In this document: in pieces, positions 13,729 to 20,909 of the stretch | Layout of the letters: every line of letters starts with the position of its first letter | How positions within the stretch are numbered: the stretch's first letter is position 1 | Origin: a virus | Virus record (IMG/VR): IMGVR_UViG_3300027704_000202 | Coordinates: 1-21,060 of that record | DNA: 21,060 nucleotides | Reading direction: 5' to 3' (one strand) | Notes under the pieces: generated by a model | The model's input: the letters and a program-made list of their open reading frames with translations, nothing else | Databases searched by the model: none | What the model was told of the DNA's origin: nothing | Program-made: the position numbers and the translations under genes

Positions 13729-15200
13729 CGTCTGCCACCCTCAACAACATTTAGTCGCATCTTGCCTGCTCGCCAGTTATTCACCTCAGAGCCATTAATG
13801 AGCATTCTGACCTGACGACCTTGGAACCTTGCGCCCGTAGGATTTGCTAACGTAAAGGGTCCGTGACTTGTCTCCGTGCCATTCGGGTAGAAGCGCGTTT
13901 TAAAGGTAAGCGACACCTGACCCTGTGTACCTTCATCGGGAATAATCTCATTGACCCGGACGATGTTCTGGCCTGACCCTAGTGTGATTGGGCCAGACTC
14001 AAGGTAAGGCGCTGACGAGTGGTTGTAGCCAAACTCATGGTTATAAAGGTTGCCGCTGGCATCAAACCATAGCGGTGATCTAAACGAGCCAGAGTCAACG
14101 CCCGTGGTCCTCGATAGCTCACCGATATTCCAATGGCCTTCTTTATAGTCATAGACTACATAGCGATCATTTTCATTGCTCGATGCGGACGGATAAAACC
14201 ACCAGACCTCGCCAAATTGCGAATTATGGATCGCGCAGGCTTTAGATCGCTGCGACTCGTTGATGTCGGTAAAAACATGGTCGAGAACATCGCAGCTCAT
14301 CTCTTGCACACTTGCGCCGTTGTACTGAAAGAATCCAGCCGTACCCATCCAGAACGCGCCGTCATCAACTGCAATGGCAGATTGGCGTGAAATGATGCCG
14401 CAGGCAGTACCCACCCGGTTAAACGAGTAGACAAAGGGAGGGCCAGCGTAAGTTGCAGAGTGTGCATCAAGTGTAGTCAGTATTAACGCCGACCCCTTCA
14501 CCCGCACACCGCACATGATCTCGCCAGTGGTCTGTAGCTCAATGTCACCTGCCTGATTGGTCGTGGCCGGTGCCCATGTAGTGTTGTTCTCTCTGTCGCA
14601 CCAGGCAATCTTCTGCGGGTTACCCGCTGTCGCCAGTGCAAAGATAAATCGTTCATCGGTGACCATCATGGCCTTGTTGTTTACAGGCGCATTGGTCAGC
14701 GCCGCCGCCTTGACTGAGGCATTTAGCTGCCACTGGTAAATCTTGCCATCGCTAGAAGAGCAGGCTATTAAATACTGACCAAAGTTATCAAGCGACCAAG
14801 TAGTAACGTGCTCTGGTACGCCCGTGCTGGGTCTCTGTGTACCCCAGGTGGTAAGGCCAAACGTGCCACCGCCATAACCAATATTCACGGCGGCGTTAAC
14901 TGTGCCTGAAGTAAGACCAGCAGGCGTTATGTCAGCCACTACAGAGCCTTGGTTAATGCCGTATAGCTTGTTGTAAGTGCCAGCCGCTAGTCGTGCGTCA
15001 TCGCTGTGGTCAATCCACGCGACAGAGCCTCTAGGGACTGATGCTGTGGCAGATGCCTTGCGGGTCGTCCAGCCGCCAATAGGGCGCACTGAGCCGTTTT
15101 GCCAACGAATAAAATTTCCATCAATCCATCGGCCAGCCGAGTCTAATTCTGTACCGTGGTTATAAATACCAGCGGGAACATCAAGGGCAACGAGAGCCAT
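13725..15200 (-). CDS. Tail nozzle / DNA-stabilisation-like structural protein
   Basis: The 491-residue protein is almost entirely beta-rich, with a repeated pattern of Trp- and Gly-containing blades (GRWIDGNFIRWQNGSVRPIG, SVAWIDHSDD, IAWCDRENNTTW, GAFWMGTAGFFQYNG, GEVWWFYPS). The opening VPAGIYNHGTELDSAGRW is typical of phage proteins that plug or extend the tail tube below the adaptor (nozzle, or P22 gp10-like stabilisation proteins with beta-propeller folds). A strong ribosome site (AAAGGAAAAAAAT) precedes its ATG. The stop overlaps the next start as TTGA. Specific equivalence to SU10 nozzle is inferred from composition, length and context. Confidence 0.65.
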   Translation of the reverse strand: MALVALDVPAGIYNHGTELDSAGRWIDGNFIRWQNGSVRPIGGWTTRKASATASVPRGSVAWIDHSDDARLAAGTYNKLYGINQGSVVADITPAGLTSGTVNAAVNIGYGGGTFGLTTWGTQRPSTGVPEHVTTWSLDNFGQYLIACSSSDGKIYQWQLNASVKAAALTNAPVNNKAMMVTDERFIFALATAGNPQKIAWCDRENNTTWAPATTNQAGDIELQTTGEIMCGVRVKGSALILTTLDAHSATYAGPPFVYSFNRVGTACGIISRQSAIAVDDGAFWMGTAGFFQYNGASVQEMSCDVLDHVFTDINESQRSKACAIHNSQFGEVWWFYPSASSNENDRYVVYDYKEGHWNIGELSRTTGVDSGSFRSPLWFDASGNLYNHEFGYNHSSAPYLESGPITLGSGQNIVRVNEIIPDEGTQGQVSLTFKTRFYPNGTETSHGPFTLANPTGARFQGRQVRMLINGSEVNNWRAGKMRLNVVEGGRR

Positions 15201-15220
15201 ATTTTTTTCCTTTGATCGCC

Positions 15221-15328
15221 CTAGGTCGGGCCGAAATACAATCTAGTGGCGTACACTGCAAAACCTATAAAAACTACCAGACCAAGCCCCTTCCAATCGT
15301 CCGGGTCAGCAGGGTCAAAGTTAGCCAT
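15221..15328 (-). CDS. 35-residue single-TM small protein
   Basis: This short frame starts with ATG overlapping the end of the coiled-coil membrane protein and stops with TAG at 15221. It reads MANFDPADPDDWKG followed by the hydrophobic LGLVVFIGFAVYATRLYFGP. The acidic N terminus and single predicted membrane helix are typical of very small phage membrane proteins. It fills what would otherwise be a gap of about 120 bases in a tightly packed operon, and it ends 20 bases before the next ATG, leaving room for that gene's AAAGGA site. Its own ribosome site is weak (AGG, about 6 bases upstream), consistent with coupling. The function is unknown; a pinholin-like or membrane-modifying role is only a guess. 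Confidence 0.6.
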   Translation of the reverse strand: MANFDPADPDDWKGLGLVVFIGFAVYATRLYFGPT

Positions 15329-15776
15329 ATATGCCTGTGTAATAAATAACGGAAACTGCAAGCGCAACAAGGACAGCCCAAAAAGCTATTCCCTCGGCAA
15401 GTGATCGAATCATCTGTGTTTTTTTGGCGACAGCCTTTTGCTGTGCGCGAATTTTGTGCTTTGCGTCTTGCTCACTTTTAGATTTTAAGTGCAGCATGTC
15501 GCGCCAAACCGTGGGAGGCGTAGCGCGCTTTAAAGCCCTTTCTTGCTTCCTAACCTCTTCCCGGCAGTAGGCAAGTTTCAATGCCTCCTCTTGAGTCAGA
15601 ACGTGGTCGCCCTGGCTTACTTGCTGGTCAATCTTTTCAATAGCGGTTTTGGAATCTGACAGACTTCCAAATACACCAGCAAGGCCATCCAGGTTGTCCT
15701 TTCCCTCCTTGAAAGTGGCGATGGTCTCGTTGACCGCCTTAATACCACTAACAAGCAGTGAAATCTCAACGATCAT
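15321..15776 (-). CDS. Coiled-coil membrane-anchored phage protein
   Basis: This 151-residue protein has an N-terminal helical part (SLLVSGIKAVNETIATFKEG), a central charged helical region (about 60-120, with YCREEVRKQERALKRATPP, VWRDML and KIRAQQKAVAKKTQ) and one C-terminal transmembrane segment (about 128-147, AFWAVLVALAVSVIYYTG). A similar arrangement (helical, basic, C-terminal TM, a W..ML/LLRL motif) occurs in proteins near fibre genes of aquatic podoviruses, of unknown function. It could be an internal virion, membrane-channel or lysis-associated protein; the sequence does not decide. Its TAA stop overlaps the next small gene. Confidence 0.7.
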   Translation of the reverse strand: MIVEISLLVSGIKAVNETIATFKEGKDNLDGLAGVFGSLSDSKTAIEKIDQQVSQGDHVLTQEEALKLAYCREEVRKQERALKRATPPTVWRDMLHLKSKSEQDAKHKIRAQQKAVAKKTQMIRSLAEGIAFWAVLVALAVSVIYYTGIYG

Positions 15777-15778
15777 TT

Positions 15779-16099
15779 TTAGCTACCCAAAGTAGGCCGA
15801 GTTGCGGGAAAGTCTCCAGTGGACGGCCAGTCACGCAAGGCAGTCCTATAATTCAGGATATTGTCACGATTAGGCCAGTCTGGGGTTTGTGATGCTGTGT
15901 CTGAAGATGACAGTTCTGCGTCACGCCAATCTCTTGCTGACATTTCTGCAATTTCTAAATCAGTAAACGTAGGCGCTGGATTATAACCGCAAAACCATAT
16001 TGAATTACCGTCTTCAAACTTAGCGTATTCGCCTATTTCTGGCAATCTTTCTGGCGTTACTGCTACGTCTGTTTCTGGATTCCACGCAATTATATTCAT
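15779..16099 (-). CDS. Phage tail (fibre) assembly chaperone
   Basis: The 106-residue protein has a mixed N-terminal part (YAKFEDGNSIWFCGYNPAP) and a C-terminal segment with the family pattern of phage tail assembly chaperones: WRDAELSSSD, a spacer, then NYRTALRDWPSTGDFPATRP. In known phages such proteins assist folding or trimerisation of the adjacent fibre and are usually not in the mature virion. It overlaps the preceding probable fibre-tip gene by 4 bases (ATGA), which supports co-transfer of fibre tip and chaperone. Confidence 0.8.
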   Translation of the reverse strand: MNIIAWNPETDVAVTPERLPEIGEYAKFEDGNSIWFCGYNPAPTFTDLEIAEMSARDWRDAELSSSDTASQTPDWPNRDNILNYRTALRDWPSTGDFPATRPTLGS

Positions 16100-16725
16100 C
16101 GGTTTATTCCTTTCATAGTTGTTCTTATTATGCCGCCTCTAGGTGAAAAACTAGTGGTAACCCAGCTACCTGCTGTTGCTGAAGGCTTTAAAACCTCTAA
16201 CTTAAATGAAGATTCAAAAGGCAAATAAATTTTTCTTTGCAATGCTTCAGCAGGAGATATAATACCTAGTACTTGATTAGGGTATCCACGCAATTGATAC
16301 CATGCACTACTGTAGTTATTAGTGCTACTTGTTGTTGTAAATCCACCAAAACAGCTTGTGTACAAATTAATTGAATTAGGCGAAAGAGGCGTTGTATAAG
16401 TTGTAGCAGTTCCGTCAACTGTTAGCTTTACTTGTATCCCTCCCCTTGTACTGCCAGGAATAATTATGTGTGTGACAGCACCGCTGCCTGATGTAATGTT
16501 ATTTAACGTAAACCACGTATCTTCGGCAGAGCTAGGTGGAGTAGTGTATTCAAGACTAGACCCAGTATAATTAAGGTTGCCAGCGCGAGTCCAAAAATTA
16601 GCCGAGGTACGTGCAAAATTCTGAGCAGTTGCGTCACCAGCTTCCAAGCTACCTTGAGCAAACGGTAGCCCTAATTCTGCGGTTCCACCGCCACCTGCTG
16701 ATACGATTGAACTTAGTGTAGCCAT
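16096..16725 (-). CDS. Probable distal tail fibre or receptor-binding protein (hypothetical)
   Basis: I do not recognise a family. The 209-residue product starts [14 protein letters not shown], a Gly-rich start common to phage fibre-associated proteins, and is rich in Thr, Ser, Tyr and Trp with alternating beta pattern and no long helix. I chose the ATG at 16725 because it overlaps the previous TAA (TAATG); an in-frame ATG at 16740 would add five residues. Base composition is clearly more AT-rich than its neighbours: two 60-base rows (16201, 16321) are about 30 and 33 percent GC, against 53 percent for row 14461. Position between a fibre gene and a tail assembly chaperone suggests an exchangeable host-recognition tip. 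Confidence 0.6.
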   Translation of the reverse strand: MATLSSIVSAGGGGTAELGLPFAQGSLEAGDATAQNFARTSANFWTRAGNLNYTGSSLEYTTPPSSAEDTWFTLNNITSGSGAVTHIIIPGSTRGGIQVKLTVDGTATTYTTPLSPNSINLYTSCFGGFTTTSSTNNYSSAWYQLRGYPNQVLGIISPAEALQRKIYLPFESSFKLEVLKPSATAGSWVTTSFSPRGGIIRTTMKGINR

Positions 16726-17363
16726 TAGATTAATACCCATGCTGAGGTTGATATACCGACAAATCCAATGGCCATATTGGCCACATCGATAGTCAGATTT
16801 TCTGAAGAGCCTGCAATGGTGCTGCTGTTGCGGCCAATGATTGTGTTGACAAAGTTTCCAACAGTCACATGAATCGTCATGCCGACACTTGGTGTTGGTA
16901 ACGTAAGTGTCACGCCTGCGGTCCCAACATAATGGTGCGTATTTGCTGTGGCACTTGCGTTACTGCCGACAGTAGCCGTAGTCACACCTCCGGCTGTCTT
17001 GCTGTCAACATACGCCTTAATAGACTGCTGCGTTGCCAGCTTGACCGCAGAGTTAGACGACATATTATCTTCGTCTTTGATCCCGGTTACAGTTGCGCCA
17101 TCACCAGCGATATTGATCGAGGTGTTAGCTACAACAACAGTGCCTGTAAAGGCAGCAGCAGTCGCGCCACCGATGACTGCGCCATCAACCGTGCCGCCAT
17201 CAATGTCTGGCGTGTTTAGGTCCATATTTACGACAGCAGTTGTGCCGTCGAGCAAGTTGTCGATGTTGTCTAGGTTAGTGTTGAGCTTGGTTCCCCAGGT
17301 ATCTGCGGATGCCCCGACCTCTGGCTTAACAAGCGAGTATGATGTGGTAGTTGTATCAGCCAT
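16725..17363 (-). CDS. Tail fibre protein
   Basis: The 212-residue protein opens with [20 protein letters not shown] and [14 protein letters not shown], an N-terminal segment seen at the start of many aquatic phage tail-fibre proteins. A middle segment [12 protein letters not shown] resembles fibre collagen-like or beta-helix shaft sequence, followed by the frequent fibre motif [19 protein letters not shown]. The C-terminal part (from about residue 130) is beta-rich ([20 protein letters not shown]) and could be the distal domain. The stop TAA overlaps the likely start of the next gene (TAATG), and the tail chaperone is two genes on, so this belongs to the receptor-recognition module. Confidence 0.8.
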   Translation of the reverse strand: MADTTTTSYSLVKPEVGASADTWGTKLNTNLDNIDNLLDGTTAVVNMDLNTPDIDGGTVDGAVIGGATAAAFTGTVVVANTSINIAGDGATVTGIKDEDNMSSNSAVKLATQQSIKAYVDSKTAGGVTTATVGSNASATANTHHYVGTAGVTLTLPTPSVGMTIHVTVGNFVNTIIGRNSSTIAGSSENLTIDVANMAIGFVGISTSAWVLI

Positions 17364-17993
17364 TTACGCGGCCTCCCAAGAATTATTTGTTAGATTGGCA
17401 TCAGAATAAGTGTTCGATGCCAGATTGATCTCGGCATAGTTCACCGAGGTAAGTGCGTTGTCTGCCCAAAGTATGGTGCCGACAATGTTTAAGGTTGCGG
17501 CACCAGGCATGGTTGTCGCCCCGGCAGCCGTAATGTTTCCAGAGAATAACGCACTGCTATTAGCGGTTACCTGACTAGCGCCCACGACCGATAGCTCTCC
17601 AGCACCAACAATGGATGCTAGTGCCGATATCGTTGAGCCACCTGACACAGTAATGTTGGCCGAGAATGAGACTGAGGCCGCCGCACTCAGTGCCGACGAT
17701 CTTTGAAAGACACTCTGCCCGGCTACGACCATCGAGGCCGCTGCGGACATTGGCACCGCGCCTTGGAATATCTTCTCGCCAGCAGCAGTGAACGCAGCAG
17801 CCGCCGTAATCTCTAGCGACCCAGATCGGTATCGTAAAGCACTTGCAGACAGTGATGATGCTGCCGTTATGGCCGACGATGCGTTTGCTAGCCGGGTTCC
17901 CGTGTAGGTCGCGCTGCCGTACTGGTACTCTCCATACAGCATAGAGTGGACGGCATAATCTCCGTAGCCGTAGTTCCCTGCGCTGTAAAGCAT
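17364..17993 (-). CDS. Ala/Ser-rich repeat virion protein (hypothetical)
   Basis: I do not recognise a named family. The 209-residue protein has a Tyr/Gly-rich N terminus (YSAGNYGYGDYAVHSMLYG, then EYQYGSATYTG) and then a run of 20-residue repeats starting at residues 42, 62, 82, 102, 122, 142 and 162, each opening with a hydrophobic residue and S/T-A (ITAASS, ITAAAA, MSAAAS, LSAAAS, ISALAS, VTANSS). Alternating small and hydrophobic residues suggest a stacked beta or solenoid rod. The C terminus (about 175-209) is a non-repeat cap. It sits between two fibre-type genes, abutting the downstream one (TAA then ATG), so a fibre shaft or whisker role is plausible but inferred. Confidence 0.65.
   Translation of the reverse strand: MLYSAGNYGYGDYAVHSMLYGEYQYGSATYTGTRLANASSAITAASSLSASALRYRSGSLEITAAAAFTAAGEKIFQGAVPMSAAASMVVAGQSVFQRSSALSAAASVSFSANITVSGGSTISALASIVGAGELSVVGASQVTANSSALFSGNITAAGATTMPGAATLNIVGTILWADNALTSVNYAEINLASNTYSDANLTNNSWEAA
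17472..17870 (-). repeat. 20-residue (60-base) coding repeat array
   Basis: Inside the Ala/Ser-rich protein, six complete 20-residue units and a partial seventh keep perfect register with no insertion. The unit consensus is roughly [ILMV]-[ST]-A-x-[AS]-[AS]-hydrophobic, then a variable half ending in G/S-rich residues. DNA identity between units is low, so the repeat is old or held by protein structure rather than recent duplication. Confidence 0.7.
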
Positions 17994-17994
17994 A

Positions 17995-18375
17995 TTAGTT
18001 CAACGTAATGTCAAGATCACCGGCTGGAATGCGAAACACATCGCCCGTAGCAACAGCCTTGGATGCGCTTAATGCGCCATAGGCCAGTAAGTTGCCAGAG
18101 GTGGCCGCGTCAAATACGCCAATGTGCGTGATCGTGCCCCACGAACCTGTTGCCGTTGGGTACTCAACAGCGCCGCTGTTAGACGTAGTGGCCCCAGAGG
18201 TTGAGAAGGAAGCAGTCCTGCGCGTGTAGCCCGATCCACTTAACTCAGTACCACCGCCAGCGTCATTAGGCGTGGCCGTGTAAAGTGCCACATACAGCGT
18301 TGACGGCGCAGTGTACGCAGCGCCACCAAATACATGGTCCAGTATCTCGGTTTCTAAATAGTTTGAAAAGCTCAT
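17995..18375 (-). CDS. Small tail-fibre-domain structural protein
   Basis: This 126-residue protein follows a widespread phage pattern: a helical start SFSNYLETEILDHVFGG, then LYVALYTATPNDAGGGTELSG, GYTRRTASF, a WGTITHIGVFDA segment and a beta-rich end. Proteins of this type are usually annotated as phage tail fibre or minor virion protein and are thought to be small beta-sandwich structural subunits. It lies directly after the adaptor (4-base overlap) and before further fibre-like genes, which fits a tail or neck component. The exact place in the virion cannot be told from the sequence. Confidence 0.7.
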   Translation of the reverse strand: MSFSNYLETEILDHVFGGAAYTAPSTLYVALYTATPNDAGGGTELSGSGYTRRTASFSTSGATTSNSGAVEYPTATGSWGTITHIGVFDAATSGNLLAYGALSASKAVATGDVFRIPAGDLDITLN

Positions 18376-18995
18376 CCTAATCCTCTTACTCGTAATTTAA
18401 GACCAGCCCCAGACGTTTTAGAAGTCTCGGACTGTAGGTTTAATTGATCAACGGCTGCCTGGTACATTGATGCCCAGACGGTCGTCCTGCCGTCCTCTGA
18501 TAAATAAGGCGCTGAGTGGATCAGTGCGCCGTACAGATAGACATCAGGCGCGTAGCTCAGTAGCCAGTTGCTGGTGTTGCTGTCGGTCAGTGCGGGTATC
18601 TTCTGGTAGTACAGAACCTCGGCGGTATAGGACGCATCTGGCGTTGGATACAGTTCAAACTGAGACTCACTGTGTGAGTAGAACAACGGCTTTCCAGATG
18701 CATTATTTGCGGCCATACGCTTTTCGGCCATCGCTTGCTGACTGATTAAAGTCATTGCGGTGGTGCTGCCGGTGCTCAAGTGCATTCTCTGGGTCATAAT
18801 CCAGTCGGAGGGTCTGGTTGCGTAACGCCCATCAAAGGTCGTTGTCGCCCGGTTCTCCATCTGCCAGTGCCGAACATCACGGTTAATCTGTGCCTCTGCG
18901 AGATCAATAAACGTAGGTATAACGCTCGTTAAATCCGCACGATTGAGGTAGTCAGCGATGCTTGTTTTAAGATCGCTGTAGGTTGTAATTGCCAT
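18372..18995 (-). CDS. Head-tail adaptor (connector) protein, SU10 adaptor-like
   Basis: The 207-residue protein begins with a helical region (YSDLKTSIADYLNRADL, then FIDLAEAQINRDVRHWQME) and continues with a beta-rich part (YPTPDASYTAEVLYYQKIP) and a C-terminal helical region (WASMYQAAVDQLNLQSE). This is the arrangement of the phage adaptor family found in SU10-like podoviruses, whose subunits form a ring under the portal and join it to the tail nozzle. An AAGGTAACCC ribosome site precedes the ATG, and the stop overlaps the next start as ATGA. The family assignment is from recalled pattern, not alignment; the position between terminase and tail genes fits. Confidence 0.75.
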   Translation of the reverse strand: MAITTYSDLKTSIADYLNRADLTSVIPTFIDLAEAQINRDVRHWQMENRATTTFDGRYATRPSDWIMTQRMHLSTGSTTAMTLISQQAMAEKRMAANNASGKPLFYSHSESQFELYPTPDASYTAEVLYYQKIPALTDSNTSNWLLSYAPDVYLYGALIHSAPYLSEDGRTTVWASMYQAAVDQLNLQSETSKTSGAGLKLRVRGLG

Positions 18996-19004
18996 TGGGT
19001 TACC

Positions 19005-20909
19005 TTAGATGGGGCTTAGAAATTCACTGCCCTGCCGGACAATTTGACGGAGTAGACCTGGTTCCATGTAGTTGCCTTTCGTACCGCTTTCCACACCGGG
19101 TATATCGTATAAATCAGGGATGCGCTTATCGCTTCCTGATAGGTTTAATATTGCGTTGATTTGATCAGAGGTTAAGAAGTTCACCCCATTAGCCACTGCC
19201 CGGTTAACGCTTGACATGCTTTCTAGTGCTGTATCGCCTATTGAATCAAACAGCCCCTTGGCGGCAGGTGCGGCAACACCCGCTCCACCAGTACCTAATG
19301 CCATTGCGCCCAGTAGTTTAGGATCAGCCTGACCATAGACGCGCTTCAATAGGCCCTCATCAATGACCCCTTGGGATAGTCCGTGGTTCATGCTTAATGC
19401 ACGAATATCTGACATATCATTGGCGAGGACTCGACCGTTATTCTCCATAAGCGGTCTAGCATTAATAGACTCAGCCAGTGTACCGATACCCTCACCAGGA
19501 AGACCACCGCGATAGGTAGGATGCCCTGACTCAGCAATCAATCCAGCGGAACTGTCAATACGGCCTATGTTCTTGAGTGTGCCCTCTGCCTCCATGTACT
19601 GACCGGCATCAGTAGTTGCAGCCCTAGCCTCAGAGATTGATAACCCACCGTTAACGTCACGGTAGCTCTTATCAATAATGTCGGCGATCTTCTTACGCGC
19701 TGGTCCCTTTACCTGACCAAAGATTGCATTGGAGGCCGGGTCACTAATGCCGCCCCATTCAGGGATGACAGCCTTAATCTGACGATCAAGCTTCTTAATA
19801 TTGGTCTTACTCATACCCTGACGGGCATAGTTAATCATTGTATCTAAAGGCATCGTGGAAAAATCAATTCCAGTCGGTGCCATCGTGTAGGGAAGTATCA
19901 AGGGGTCTTGACCAAACTCTTTCTTTAGTTCAGACGCTCGCTTATGCAAGGAGTTAACAACACCTGGGTCTGAGGCCCATACCTGACCCTGAGAGCTTGG
20001 GTCGAACATGAAGTCTCTGCCACCCCGTAAGTCAACCGGGTCAATCGCCTTGCCGTGAATAGAGTCTAATATCCCTCCAGCAGCCGAACGATCAGACTGC
20101 GTTAGAATATAAGGGCTACCCTCAAAGTCGTATAGGTTACGTTGTAAGCCTGTATCCATTAACCTGGGGTCAACACCTGTCTGCATGGTCTCAACCGCTT
20201 CTAGCACGCCCTTACGCTCGTTACCACCACCCACAGCACTAGAGAACCTAGAATCAATAAGCCGTCTAGCGCCTGCGGTTAAGGGTCCAGCTTCAGCATC
20301 CTCTGAGCCCGTTGCACCCAATAGACCAATGCCCGATGCCGAAGCAAGCATATTCCTGCTAGTCTTTTGGTCTGGATCAAACGCTGCGTACAGCGACCTA
20401 ACATTTGAGGGATCAAACGTGTTTGTCTCTATTAACTCATCACCTATGCTGCGCCTTATTCCATCAAATCCGCGATCAACCAATGCCTGCTGTGAGTCTG
20501 GAGATGAATACTGGTTCGGAACGTGCGCTTGGTTTAAGTCTAAGTAATTACCCTCCCTTGTAACCATTGGGATAATGTTTTGCCCGGCGTTTAGGTCTAC
20601 GCCCTTTTTAAACTTTGCCACCATTGATCTAGAGCCGGCATAGTCAGTATCAGGCGTTGTATAGAACCCAGAACCTAAGTTACCCACCGATGACGGTTGA
20701 CTATTAACAAACTCAGACGATGTTCCGTGGAACTGGGGGCTATTAAGGTCGTAACCCTGATCCAAGGCTCTTGATGATCGACTCGCCTGGTCCATTGGGA
20801 GTTCACCTGACGCTATCTTTAGCGCCGTACTCTCTGGTACACCTCTCCTTACTAAATCCCCAGCAATGTCCGACAGACTGTCTAATATTCCTAGTATTCT
20901 GCCACTCAT
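19005..20909 (-). CDS. 634-aa phage protein with an N-terminal ADP-ribosyltransferase-like (ART-PolyVal type) domain
   Basis: Residues about 40-190 match the pattern I know from ADP-ribosyltransferase domains in polyvalent phage proteins: a lead-in RALDQGYDLNSP, then FHGTSSEF (H61 as candidate NAD-binding His), GSGFYTTPD (Y83), RGFDGIRR (146-153) and ETNTFDPSNVRS then AAFDPD (161-180), with E158 or E161 as candidate third catalytic residue. Such enzymes would transfer ADP-ribose from NAD to a host target. Residues 210-480 form a conserved-looking region of unknown fold (RDFMFDP, PEWGGISDP), and 532-553 is an Ala/Gly-rich hydrophobic stretch that could interact with membrane. It starts with ATG overlapping the terminase stop and has an AAAAGG ribosome site. 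Enzyme activity is inferred; a degenerate structural domain is possible. Confidence 0.7.
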   Translation of the reverse strand: MSGRILGILDSLSDIAGDLVRRGVPESTALKIASGELPMDQASRSSRALDQGYDLNSPQFHGTSSEFVNSQPSSVGNLGSGFYTTPDTDYAGSRSMVAKFKKGVDLNAGQNIIPMVTREGNYLDLNQAHVPNQYSSPDSQQALVDRGFDGIRRSIGDELIETNTFDPSNVRSLYAAFDPDQKTSRNMLASASGIGLLGATGSEDAEAGPLTAGARRLIDSRFSSAVGGGNERKGVLEAVETMQTGVDPRLMDTGLQRNLYDFEGSPYILTQSDRSAAGGILDSIHGKAIDPVDLRGGRDFMFDPSSQGQVWASDPGVVNSLHKRASELKKEFGQDPLILPYTMAPTGIDFSTMPLDTMINYARQGMSKTNIKKLDRQIKAVIPEWGGISDPASNAIFGQVKGPARKKIADIIDKSYRDVNGGLSISEARAATTDAGQYMEAEGTLKNIGRIDSSAGLIAESGHPTYRGGLPGEGIGTLAESINARPLMENNGRVLANDMSDIRALSMNHGLSQGVIDEGLLKRVYGQADPKLLGAMALGTGGAGVAAPAAKGLFDSIGDTALESMSSVNRAVANGVNFLTSDQINAILNLSGSDKRIPDLYDIPGVESGTKGNYMEPGLLRQIVRQGSEFLSPI

